From NCBI GenBank assembly GCA_030263615.1, contig SZPH01000010.1, positions 1 to 64,000 on the forward strand: a DNA stretch of 64,000 bases, in the 5' to 3' direction. Made by a program: the position numbers and the translations under genes. Shown here in pieces: positions 41,419 through 49,648 of the stretch (position 1 is its first letter; every line of letters begins with the position of its first letter). Under the pieces are notes generated by a model. The model searched no databases and had not been told where the DNA came from. It saw only the letters and a program-made list of their open reading frames with translations. The stretch is from Villigracilis sp900696595. Lineage in GTDB: Bacteria > Chloroflexota > Anaerolineae > Anaerolineales > Villigracilaceae.

Positions 41419-44169
41419 ATGCGCCTGATAAGAATCCTTTTCCTGTTCCTCATTCTCCTTTCACTCACGCCATTTCCCGCGCAGGCGCAGACTCCCACTC
41501 CGCCCGCGGCTGTTCGAGTCGTGCTTGACGCCATGTCGCCGGAGGAACGGGTGGGGCAATTGTTCCTGGCAGCCTTTACCGGCACAGACGCCGGCGCCGA
41601 ATCGCAGATATACGATCTCATCGCGCGGCGTCACATCGGCGGCGTGGTCTTCACTCGCGCCAACGACAATTTCACCGGCGACAATACGATCGCGGCGGCG
41701 TATCAAACGATCCAAACCCTTCAACGCATCGAGTGGGACGCCTCCATTCCTCCTGTTGCCGGCCGTCCGCGTGAAAATTCCTACGCGCCGCTGTTCATTG
41801 GCATCTCGCAGGAGGGCGACGGCTTGCCCGCCGACCAGATTCTCTCCGGCTTGACGCCGCTTCCGGGCGAGATGGCGATCGGCGCAACCTGGAACCCGGA
41901 TTTTGCCGAAGCGACGGGAGAGACGCTTGGAAGTGAAATTTCCATGTTGGGGTTCAACCTCATCCTCGGTCCAAATTTGGATGTGCTCGAATCGCCCGCC
42001 GGTTCGGATGGCGGCTTGGGGACGCGCGTTTTTGGCGGCGACCCGTTTTGGGTGGGCGAGATGGGACGGGCGTACGTCCGCGGTTTGCATCGCGGTTCAG
42101 ATGGAAACATGCTTGTGATCGCCAGGGATTTTCCCGGCGCGGGCGGCGCAGACCGCCTGACCCAGGACGAAGTTTCCACGATACGAAAATCGCTCGAACA
42201 ATTGAAGCAGGTCGAGCTTGCCCCCTTCTTCGCCGTGACCGGCAACGCGGAACAACCGAACGAGATCGTGGACGGTTTGCTTGTTTCGCACATCCGTTAT
42301 CAGGGGTTTCAAGGCAACATCCGCGCCACCACCCGCCCGATCAGTTTCGACCAGCAGGCGCTCGGTCAGATCATGGCGCTGCCCGGTTTCAGCGGTTGGT
42401 ATGCGAACGGCGGCTTATTGGTCAGCGATAATCTCGGCACAACCGCCGTGCGAGATTTTTACGCCACCGGCGGCGGGCAGTTCCAGGCGCGAATCGCCGC
42501 GCGCGACGCCTTCCTGGCTGGCAACGACTTGTTGTATCTTGGAAATATAAAATCGGACGACGCGCCTGATTCTTATACGTCTGTGGTTCGCACATTGGAG
42601 TTCTTCGCGCAAAAATACCGCGAAGACCCGGCTTTCGCCCAGCGGGTTGACGCCTCGGTTGCGCGCATCCTCGCCGCCAAGTTAAAACTCTACGACGCCT
42701 TCACGTTCGATAACGTGATCGCCGACCCCAGCCCCAACCCGCCTGCGACCGAAGCCGAATCCGCCGATCCGGAATCGGGATCGGATATCTCATTCCAGAT
42801 CGCGCGCAACGCCGCAACATTGATCAGCCCAACCCAGCAGGACCTCGCCTCTGTCCTGCCCCTGCCGCCAGGACCTTCGGATCGGATCGTCTTTCTCACC
42901 GACACTGTCAGCGGGGCGCAATGCTCGGGGTGTCCGACCCAGCCGTGGTTCGCGTCCGATGCGATGCAGAATGCGGCATTGCGGCTGTACGGTCCGCAGG
43001 GCGGCAATCAAGTGGAGGAGTTCCGGCTCAAATCCTATTCCTTTGAAAATTTGACGGCATTGCTGGACGCGCCCGACGACAACCAATTCATGGCGGACGA
43101 TCTCGGCGCCGCGGATTGGGTCGTGGTCTCCGTGGCCGGCTCATCGAACAGCCAGCCCGAGCTCGTCAGCCGGCTGCTGCGCGAGCGCCCCGACCTGTTG
43201 TTGAACAAACAGTTGATCCTGTTCTCCTTCGGCGCGCCGTATTATTTCGACACTACGACCCTTTCGCGTTTCACCGCCTATTACGCGCTCTACAGCAAAC
43301 AACCCGAGTTCGTGGATGTGGCGGCGCGCCTGCTTTTTCAGGAGTTGACCCCTTCCGGCGCGTCGCCGGTCTCGGTTCCCGCCGTGGGATACGATTTGAT
43401 CGCGGTCATGTCGCCGGATCCGAATCAGATCATTCCGATCTTTCTGGACCTGCCGCCTGAGTCTGCCACCCCCGAGCCGGGGACGACGCCCGAGCCGACG
43501 GTCGCCCCGCTCTTTCGCATCGGCGATACGATCTCACTGCGCACGGGCGCGATCGTGGATCACAACGGCAACCCGGCGCCGGATGGGACGGTGGTGCAGT
43601 TTTCGATGTTGTTGACGGGCGAGGGCGGCGGCATTTTACAGCAGGTTGAATCGGTGACGACGGACGGCATCGCGCGCGCCGCCTTCGGTTTGGACAAGCC
43701 CGGCTTGCTCGAGATCCGCGTGACGAGCGAACCCGCCGTTATTTCCGAAGTGTTGCAATTGGACGTGTCGCAATCCGGCGCGGTGGCGGTGACGGTGGTC
43801 GTTCCCGAGTTGACGCAATCCGCCCAGCCGACGCCGCTGCCGCCTGTGGAGGAAGAATCGGATTCCTTTGTCACGCCCGAAGGCTACCCCCGCGTTTCCG
43901 CGTGGTCGCTTTCGATGTTGCTCGCCCTGTTGGGGTCGGGGGCGTTGTTTGCAATCGCTTCGCTGTTTCTCTCGCGGAGAACGACTCTTCGTCTTGCGCT
44001 CGGCATGTTGATCGGCGGATTGCTCGCTTATAACCTGCTGGCGTTTGGCTTGTTCAACCTGACTGGTTGGCTGGCGGAGACGGGCATGCCCGGCGTGCTG
44101 ACCGTCATCCTTATCGGTCAGGGGGTTGGCTTGGCGGGCGGCTGGGTTTGGTCGCGCGCGGATAAATAG
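41419..44169 (+). CDS. Secreted GH3-like protein with C-terminal membrane anchor
   Basis: 916 residues. A signal peptide (1-about 25, cleavage near AQAQ) precedes a GH3 N-terminal TIM barrel (about 40-420: RVGQLFLAAFTG, RRHIGGVVFTRAN, LGFNLILGPNLDV). In NagZ-type enzymes a KHFPGHG loop supplies catalytic residues; here it reads IARDFPGAGGADR, losing the His. The nucleophile-type Asp is kept in LLVSDNLGT. Then come a second domain, a Pro/Thr linker, an Ig-like domain (about 690-800, SLRTGAIVDHNGNPAPDGTVV) and three transmembrane helices at the end. It may bind or slowly cleave beta-glycans at the cell surface. Confidence 0.85.
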   Translation: MRLIRILFLFLILLSLTPFPAQAQTPTPPAAVRVVLDAMSPEERVGQLFLAAFTGTDAGAESQIYDLIARRHIGGVVFTRANDNFTGDNTIAAAYQTIQTLQRIEWDASIPPVAGRPRENSYAPLFIGISQEGDGLPADQILSGLTPLPGEMAIGATWNPDFAEATGETLGSEISMLGFNLILGPNLDVLESPAGSDGGLGTRVFGGDPFWVGEMGRAYVRGLHRGSDGNMLVIARDFPGAGGADRLTQDEVSTIRKSLEQLKQVELAPFFAVTGNAEQPNEIVDGLLVSHIRYQGFQGNIRATTRPISFDQQALGQIMALPGFSGWYANGGLLVSDNLGTTAVRDFYATGGGQFQARIAARDAFLAGNDLLYLGNIKSDDAPDSYTSVVRTLEFFAQKYREDPAFAQRVDASVARILAAKLKLYDAFTFDNVIADPSPNPPATEAESADPESGSDISFQIARNAATLISPTQQDLASVLPLPPGPSDRIVFLTDTVSGAQCSGCPTQPWFASDAMQNAALRLYGPQGGNQVEEFRLKSYSFENLTALLDAPDDNQFMADDLGAADWVVVSVAGSSNSQPELVSRLLRERPDLLLNKQLILFSFGAPYYFDTTTLSRFTAYYALYSKQPEFVDVAARLLFQELTPSGASPVSVPAVGYDLIAVMSPDPNQIIPIFLDLPPESATPEPGTTPEPTVAPLFRIGDTISLRTGAIVDHNGNPAPDGTVVQFSMLLTGEGGGILQQVESVTTDGIARAAFGLDKPGLLEIRVTSEPAVISEVLQLDVSQSGAVAVTVVVPELTQSAQPTPLPPVEEESDSFVTPEGYPRVSAWSLSMLLALLGSGALFAIASLFLSRRTTLRLALGMLIGGLLAYNLLAFGLFNLTGWLAETGMPGVLTVILIGQGVGLAGGWVWSRADK

Positions 44170-44474
44170 CGAATGATGCCGGGGGCGACCCGCCCAAATC
44201 TTGTAATCCATCATTGCGCCCGATAGGGTCGCCTCTGCGACATTTGCCTGCACAGGCGACCCTTTGTTCTAAGAGACCGTTTCTTAAGTACACGGATTTG
44301 ACGAATTGCACGGACTGGCGCGGATTTAATAAGAGGTTTTTCCCGTGAGAATCCGTGAAATCCGCGTAATCCGTATCCAAAAAGGACTTAAGAAACACTC
44401 TCTAAAGCAAATTTGTTCGATGACCCTGACGGGTCGCCGCTACGAAGCGCCAAAGAATTGAAAGAGGAGTATTC
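44170..44474. repeat. Intergenic hairpin and TIR-bounded element
   Basis: 305 bp without a gene. AGGGTCGCC (44225-44233) pairs with GGCGACCCT (44255-44263), a likely terminator for the GH3 gene. 44279-44396 is bounded by 11-bp inverted ends GTTTCTTAAGT / ACTTAAGAAAC and has internal ATCCG/CGGAT inverted segments, resembling a small nonautonomous element. A GGGTCGCC motif recurs near 44430. Confidence 0.55.
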
Positions 44475-45494
44475 ATGGAATCCACCAGTAAAACCGGAAA
44501 GACCCCAAAGGCAAAACAACCGCCCATTTTATTCGACAAGACCCAGGCGATCATCAAAGACTTGACGGTCAAACTCGGCGGCACGCTTGTCACCTACTTC
44601 AACAACCCGCGCGGCAGCGTCTGCCACGACGACGTGCTGGCGTTGTTCGAACTGCTCGAGAAGATCGGCAAACAGGAACGTATTTACCTCTTCGTAAAAT
44701 CCAGCGGCGGCAATGGACAGGCGTCGTTACGCATCGTCAATCTCCTGCGCCAGTATTGCGACGAGGTTGTCGCCGTCCTCCCGCTCGAGTGCGCTTCCGC
44801 CGCCACCATGGTCACCCTTGGCGCGAACGAAATTCACATGGGTCCCATGGCGTATCTCACTTCGGTGGACACCTCGCTGACCCATTCGCTCTCGCCGATT
44901 GATCGCGACAATGACCGCGTCAGCGTCAGCCTCGACGAGTTGAACCGCGTGGTTCGGTTGTGGCAGGCGCAAAATGCCGACTCGAATGAGAATCCCTATC
45001 AACAGCTTTTCCAGCATGTGCATCCGCTCGTCATCGGGGCGGTGGATCGCGCGGAATCCCTTTCCATCATGTTGTGCAAGGAACTGCTCGCCTATCATAT
45101 AAAAGAGGAAGCGGTCGCCGAGCGGATCGCTTCGACGCTTAACTCGAAATATCCTTCGCACGGCTATCCCATCCTTTTCGAGGAAGCCGGGCGCATCGGC
45201 TTGAAGGTCAGGCGCCTCGCGCCGGAGATCAACTCGCAACTGCTCGAACTCAACGAACTCTATAGCGAGATGGGACAGCGCGCCACGACCGATTTCGACG
45301 ACACCCACGCGCACGGCAACGAAATCCTCAACATCTGGGAGTCGACCGATGTGCTGGTCTATTACCAGCAGGACAAGGATTGGTTCTACCGCACCGAGGA
45401 GCGCCGCTGGATCTCGCTCAACGACAACAGCAGTTGGCGGCGCGTGGCGAAGAAGGGCAACAAAGTGGAGAAGTCCATCATCCACATCTCGTAA
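44475..45494 (+). CDS. SDH/ClpP-fold serine protease-like protein
   Basis: 339 residues. It resembles the serine-dehydrogenase-proteinase (SDH_sah) family, a ClpP/SppA crotonase-like fold: IYLFVKSSGGNGQASLRIVNLLRQY, VVAVLPLECASAATMVTLGANEIHMGPMAYLTSVD (nucleophilic Ser region). An N-terminal charged tail precedes. RBS AAAGAGGAG at 44460-44468. No transmembrane anchor. It may degrade membrane or misfolded proteins; substrate unknown. Confidence 0.78.
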   Translation: MESTSKTGKTPKAKQPPILFDKTQAIIKDLTVKLGGTLVTYFNNPRGSVCHDDVLALFELLEKIGKQERIYLFVKSSGGNGQASLRIVNLLRQYCDEVVAVLPLECASAATMVTLGANEIHMGPMAYLTSVDTSLTHSLSPIDRDNDRVSVSLDELNRVVRLWQAQNADSNENPYQQLFQHVHPLVIGAVDRAESLSIMLCKELLAYHIKEEAVAERIASTLNSKYPSHGYPILFEEAGRIGLKVRRLAPEINSQLLELNELYSEMGQRATTDFDDTHAHGNEILNIWESTDVLVYYQQDKDWFYRTEERRWISLNDNSSWRRVAKKGNKVEKSIIHIS

Positions 45495-45547
45495 CCCTCT
45501 ATTTCCCCGAAATCAAAAAGACATCCAAAGGTTTCAGCCTTCGGATG

Positions 45548-45604
45548 CCTTTTCTACTCTCTAATTTCTATTCTCTACTCTCTAATTTCTATTCTCTATT
45601 CTCC
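45548..45604. repeat. Period-7 array beside glnA
   Basis: CTCTAAT, TTCTATT, CTCTACT and CTCTATT units between two convergent genes. A short hairpin (CATCCAAAGG/CCTTCGGATG, about 45523-45548) before it may terminate the protease gene. Confidence 0.85.
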
Positions 45605-45608
45605 GCTC

Positions 45609-46949
45609 TCACGCCGTTTCCAAATATCTTTGAATCTCATAATCCGTCACGCGCAGGCGGAACTCATCCCACTCCTCCCATTTCGCGCGCAGATAGGCTT
45701 CAGTCAGGTAATCGCCAAGGGCGCCTTTCAGCACATTATCCTTCGACAATTCGGTCAGCGATTCAGCCAGCGAGCCGGGCAGTTCGGTCACGCCGAGTTT
45801 GGCGCGTTCCTCCCGGTCGAGATGATAGAGATTGACGTTATTCAACGCCTTGGGCGGCTTCATGTTCTTCTCGATGCCGTCGAGCGCGGCGGCGAGCATG
45901 GCGGCGAAGGCAAGGTACGGGTTGCAGGACGGGTCGGGGAAGCGTAACTCGGCGCGGACGGATTTATCGCGTCCTTCGGTGTAGCGCGGGATGCGGATCA
46001 ACGCCGAACGATTCTGCTGCGCCCAGCCGATGTAAACCGGCGCTTCATAACCGGGGACAAGACGCTTGTATGAGTTTACAGTCGGCGCGACCACGCCGGC
46101 GAGCGCGCGCGCATGTTCCAACTGCCCGGCGATGAAGGAGTACGCCAGCGGCGAGAGGCGCGCCTCGTCCTTCGCATCGAAGAACAGGTTTTTGCCGTTC
46201 TTGACATCGAAGAGACTCTGGTGACAGTGCATTCCGGAGCCGTTGATGCCGAAGACCGGCTTGGGCATGAAGGAAGCGATCAACCCGTGCTGGGCCGCGA
46301 TGGCCTTGACAGTGTACTTGAGCGTCAGGACGTTATCCGCCGCCTTGAGCGCGTCCGCGAAGCGGAAATCAATCTCATGCTGTCCGAGCGCAACTTCATG
46401 ATGCCCGACTTCCACATCGAGTCCCATCGCGTCGAGCGCGTTCATCAACGCCGTGCGCACGACGACCGCTTCGTCGAACGAGGAGAAATCGAAGTAGCCG
46501 CCCGTGTCGTGGGGGACGGGATGCACGCCGTTTCCGTTTTCGCCCTTGAAGAGGAAGAACTCCGGCTCGGGGCCGATGTTGAACTGCCAGCCGCGTTCGG
46601 CGATTTTTGCGAGGATGCGTTTCAACGCGCCGCGCGCATCGCCCTCGAAAGGTTCGCCAGCCGGGGTGAAAATATCGCAGAAGACGCGCGCGCGGCGCGA
46701 TTCGGGCGAAGACCAGGGCAGGACCGCGTATGTTTCGGGGTCTATCTTGAGGCGCATATCGCTTTCCTGAATGCGCGCAAACCCTTCCACCGACGAGCCG
46801 TCGAACCATGCGCCGTCGTTCAGCACATCCTCGAGGCGATGGATGGGCATATCCACGCTTTTGACCGCGCCCAACACATCCGTAAACTGGAGCGAAAGGA
46901 ATTTAACATTATCTTCCTTCACCCGTTTCAATAAATCTTTTCCATCCAT
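45609..46949 (-). CDS. glnA: Glutamine synthetase type I
   Basis: 446 residues, the short GSI-alpha length. DGSSVEGF, GPEPEFFLF, FMPKPVFGINGSGMHCHQSL (ATP site), NRSALIRIPRY and RAELRFPDPSCNPYLAFAAML are all conserved. It assimilates ammonia into glutamine. The adenylylation Tyr segment of GSI-beta is not apparent; GSI-alpha enzymes are feedback-inhibited instead. RBS AAAAGGAG-type upstream of the ATG. Confidence 0.96.
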   Translation of the reverse strand: MDGKDLLKRVKEDNVKFLSLQFTDVLGAVKSVDMPIHRLEDVLNDGAWFDGSSVEGFARIQESDMRLKIDPETYAVLPWSSPESRRARVFCDIFTPAGEPFEGDARGALKRILAKIAERGWQFNIGPEPEFFLFKGENGNGVHPVPHDTGGYFDFSSFDEAVVVRTALMNALDAMGLDVEVGHHEVALGQHEIDFRFADALKAADNVLTLKYTVKAIAAQHGLIASFMPKPVFGINGSGMHCHQSLFDVKNGKNLFFDAKDEARLSPLAYSFIAGQLEHARALAGVVAPTVNSYKRLVPGYEAPVYIGWAQQNRSALIRIPRYTEGRDKSVRAELRFPDPSCNPYLAFAAMLAAALDGIEKNMKPPKALNNVNLYHLDREERAKLGVTELPGSLAESLTELSKDNVLKGALGDYLTEAYLRAKWEEWDEFRLRVTDYEIQRYLETA

Positions 46950-46964
46950 TTTATTTTCTCCTTT

Positions 46965-47092
46965 TCTGATAACTGATTACTGATTACTTTTCACTGCTCA
47001 CGAACTTCTATTCACTACTCACTACTCACTACTCACTACTCTCTACTCACTACTCTCTACTCTCTACTCTCTATTCACTACTCACTACTCTC
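46965..47092. repeat. Period-7 array upstream of glnA
   Basis: CTGATAA, CTGATTA units (from 46968) run into ACTACTC and ACTCTCT units to 47092, directly after the stop of the exporter gene. It occupies nearly the whole space upstream of glnA, so glnA's promoter must lie within or near it. Confidence 0.9.
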
Positions 47093-47095
47093 CAC

Positions 47096-48013
47096 TCAAC
47101 CAACCTCCTCCGCCTCTTTCTGTACCTGAGGCTTGCCCCTGCTATTGATGATAATGACCGCGCTGATGATGATCGCCGTCGCCAGATAAATCCGCGGTCC
47201 CAGCGTTTCATTTCCAAAAAAATATCCCAAGATCACCGCCACGATCGGGTTGACGTAAGCGTACGTGGCGACTAGCGAGATGGGAGCATTGGCTAACAGC
47301 CAGATGTACGACCCAAACCCGACGATGGAGCCGATGGTGATGAGGTAAATCAAGCCAGCCAGCGACCGGTCCGATATGTCCACAAAACTCCATCCGTTCA
47401 ATTCGCCCGTCAACAGCGAAACGACGAACATTCCCAGACTGCCCATGAGCATTTCCGCGCCGGTCGTCACGAAGGACGATTTTGGCAGGTCGGCGCTTTT
47501 GCTGTAGATCGAGCCGGAGGCCCACAGCACGGTGGCGCATAATAGGGCTGTTGTGCCAAGCGGGGGCAGGGCGGATGCGCCGCCTGAAAACTCGGCTGGA
47601 CCGATAAGGATGAATATTCCCAAAAAACCGATGGACAGCCCGGTGATGGCTCGCCAGCCTGGCTTGATTCCGCCGGGGCGCAGGGCTTCCAAAATTACGA
47701 GCCAGAGCGGCGTGGTGGCGATGACCAGCGCCGCGATGCCCGACGGGATGACTTGTTCCGCCCACGCGACCAGCCCGTTGCCGCCGACAAGCAACAGCGT
47801 GCCGACAATGAACGTGGATTTCCATTGAGAACGGGTGGGCATGGCTTGCCCGGCGGCTTTTTGCCAGGCAAGGATGATCAGCCCGGAGATGAAAAAACGC
47901 AGCGCGCCGTGTAAAAAGGGCGGAATGGTTTCGATGGCGACCTTGATACCCAGATAGGTCGAACCCCAAACGATATAAAGCGTGATCAATGCGACCCAGA
48001 TTTTTGATTTCAT
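47096..48013 (-). CDS. DMT-superfamily transporter (EamA)
   Basis: 305 residues with ten hydrophobic helices in two EamA halves: YIVWGSTYLGIKVAIETIPP at the start, WAEQVIPSGIAALVIATTPLWLVILEAL in the first half, YAYVNPIVAVILGYFFGNETLG in the second. It resembles YedA-type exporters of amino acids or metabolites. The start at 48013 has AAGGA 5 nt upstream. Its substrate is unknown. It lies 18 bp beyond the methyltransferase gene's palindrome, so the two may share a transcript. Confidence 0.88.
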   Translation of the reverse strand: MKSKIWVALITLYIVWGSTYLGIKVAIETIPPFLHGALRFFISGLIILAWQKAAGQAMPTRSQWKSTFIVGTLLLVGGNGLVAWAEQVIPSGIAALVIATTPLWLVILEALRPGGIKPGWRAITGLSIGFLGIFILIGPAEFSGGASALPPLGTTALLCATVLWASGSIYSKSADLPKSSFVTTGAEMLMGSLGMFVVSLLTGELNGWSFVDISDRSLAGLIYLITIGSIVGFGSYIWLLANAPISLVATYAYVNPIVAVILGYFFGNETLGPRIYLATAIIISAVIIINSRGKPQVQKEAEEVG

Positions 48014-48030
48014 TTTTTCCTTTTTGTTTT

Positions 48031-48060
48031 CGTAAAGCAAGTCTATAGACTTGCTTTACG
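48031..48060. repeat. Perfect 30-bp palindrome
   Basis: Arm CGTAAAGCAAGTCTA; the sequence is its own reverse complement and includes the TAA stop of the methyltransferase gene (48056-48058). It could act as a transcript-end hairpin or a protein site; on its left (minus-strand 3') side no T-run other than TTTT follows. Confidence 0.75.
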
Positions 48061-48889
48061 TTAGTTCTCTCGCCAATAGCGCCTTCTTCCGCGCCGAACC
48101 GTACAGATAATCTCCAAACTCGCCGCTCTTGCGGATGACGCGGTGGCAGGGGATGAGGTATGCGATTGGGTTGTCGCCCACCGCGTTCCCGACCGCCCGC
48201 ACCGCCCGCGGATTGCCGACCTGTTTTGCGATGCGCTCGTACGTGGTCAGCGCGCCCGATGGGATGCCGAGCAGCGCCTCCCAGACCTTGATCTGGAAAT
48301 TCGTGCCGCGCAGATGCAGTTTCAGCGGCGAGTCGCCTTCCATGTGAAGGAAGATTCTGTTGACCAACAGGGCGCTGCTGGCGTAGTCCTCGCTCATCGC
48401 GGCGTTCTTCCAATGCTCCGCGAGGTTGTCCACTGCCCTGCCTTCGCCGCCGTCCACAAACCCGAGGTGACAGATGCCGCGCTCCGTTGCAGCGATCAGG
48501 CACTTGCCGAAGGGCGTGGGATGAATCCCGTAACGGATGCTGACGCCCTCGCCGCGCGACTTGTACTCTCCCGGAGTCACGGCTTCGGTGTTGACAAAAA
48601 GATCGTGGAGCCGTCCCAGACTCGAAAGTCCGGTTTGATGCGCGACGTCGAGCAAATTCTCGGAGCGGTCGAGTATCTTCTTCGCCTGTTCCTTCGTCAG
48701 AAATTGCATAAAGCGTTTGGGGCTGATGCCCGCCCAGCGCGTGAACAGCCGCTGGAAGTGATATTCGCTCATGCCCACCGCCGAGGCGATCTGCGCCAGG
48801 TCCGGCTGATCCTGCGCGTTGGCTTCGATGTACCGGATGGCTTTTTCGATCAAGCGGTAATGTTGTAAAGGTTCGAGTTTGTTTTCCAT
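48056..48889 (-). CDS. Ada-like AraC/methylated-DNA-cysteine methyltransferase
   Basis: 277 residues. An AraC-type HTH pair (about 12-110: DLAQIASAVGMSEYHFQRLFTRWAG, LLDVAHQTGLSSLGRLHDLF) is fused to an Ogt domain whose acceptor is the Cys in IPCHRVI (about residue 247). It resembles Ada without the N-terminal zinc/phosphotriester domain. It should repair O6-methylguanine and regulate transcription by alkylation state. It may also control the exporter gene downstream, though this is inference. Confidence 0.92.
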   Translation of the reverse strand: MENKLEPLQHYRLIEKAIRYIEANAQDQPDLAQIASAVGMSEYHFQRLFTRWAGISPKRFMQFLTKEQAKKILDRSENLLDVAHQTGLSSLGRLHDLFVNTEAVTPGEYKSRGEGVSIRYGIHPTPFGKCLIAATERGICHLGFVDGGEGRAVDNLAEHWKNAAMSEDYASSALLVNRIFLHMEGDSPLKLHLRGTNFQIKVWEALLGIPSGALTTYERIAKQVGNPRAVRAVGNAVGDNPIAYLIPCHRVIRKSGEFGDYLYGSARKKALLARELT

Positions 48890-49043
48890 ATCAATCTCCT
48901 TTTCTTCTTGCGCGAGATTGTATTTGGCTCCCGTTCCAGCGGCGACCCGTTTCTTGCTCGATTTTCATAATTCTCAAAACCCGACAGGTCTCCAGCCTGG
49001 TTGACGGCCCGGGGGCATTCCATCCTGTCAGGTTTGTTGATAA

Positions 49044-49078
49044 AACAAAAAATGGATATGCCTGGGCATATCCATTTC
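49044..49078 (-). terminator. Minus-strand terminator
   Basis: AAATGGATATGCC (49050-49062) pairs with GGCATATCCATTT (49065-49077); T6GT4 follows on the minus strand. It needs a minus-strand transcript from the right; the only candidate is the region 49094-49351. Confidence 0.7.
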
Positions 49079-49093
49079 ATACCGCGACCGGTA

Positions 49094-49351
49094 TTAAAAA
49101 ATAATGCCCTTCCAAACCGACAGGCGCGCGCAAAAGCGCCTGTTCACTGCGTCCGCTTGTCCCGTCGGTTGCCCGATGGTTTTCGCGGAGGGCATTTTCA
49201 GACCTGCCCAATACGCTTGCTTTGGAAGGGAGAAGGAAGCCAGTGACATGGCTCCAGAGGCATCCGCTGATCTATCCGATTTTCGGACCTCGCCCCCTCC
49301 CGAAGGAGAGAAGAAGTCCTTAGCGTCCCGCTCGCGCGGGAGAACCTCCAC
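49094..49351 (-). ncRNA. Candidate structured transcript or small gene
   Basis: Within the 759-bp gap 48890-49648. CCCTTCCAAA and TTTGGAAGGG (49108-49117 with 49231-49240) close a domain with inner stems AGGCGC/GCGCCT, CCGAC/GTCGG and GGGCA/TGCCC; the minus strand ends at the terminator at 49044. I tested the signatures of RNase P, tmRNA, SRP, 6S and cobalamin riboswitch and found none. The same stretch is open for 85 codons (49351 to 49094), but the product looks unlike a protein family. The remainder of the gap contains the repeat at 49368 and the promoter of the ChlI gene. Confidence 0.3.
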
Positions 49352-49367
49352 CTCGTGATCTCATCAT

Positions 49368-49444
49368 GTCATTGCGAGGGCGTCAGCCTGAAGCAATCTC
49401 CCGATTGATAGGAGACTGCTTTGCAATATTCGCTCGCCGTGACA
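49368..49444. repeat. CATTGCGAGG-family element
   Basis: GTCATTGCGAGGGCGTCAGC ... GAAGCAATCTCC ... GGAGACTGCTTTGC ... TCGCCGTGACA: imperfect palindrome of the dispersed family. Confidence 0.7.
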
Positions 49445-49648
49445 TCAAAGACCCAGCCGCTATATCTCCGTTATTCGATTGCGAACCCAACCTGATAATG
49501 GCGGCGATTGTACACACATCCCATGTGTTAGTCAAGCAGCAATCCCCTGTGCGTGTGCATGCAAAGGTTGTCAGCGGATACGCCCAAGCAATTGCAAAAA
49601 TATCGGACTTGCAAAACAGGCGGTATAATCTCCGGCTGGAGTACACAA

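Noticed and set aside
49094..49351. RNase P RNA, tmRNA, 6S RNA, SRP RNA or cobalamin riboswitch
   Set aside because: None of the conserved sequence blocks of these RNAs could be found on either strand.
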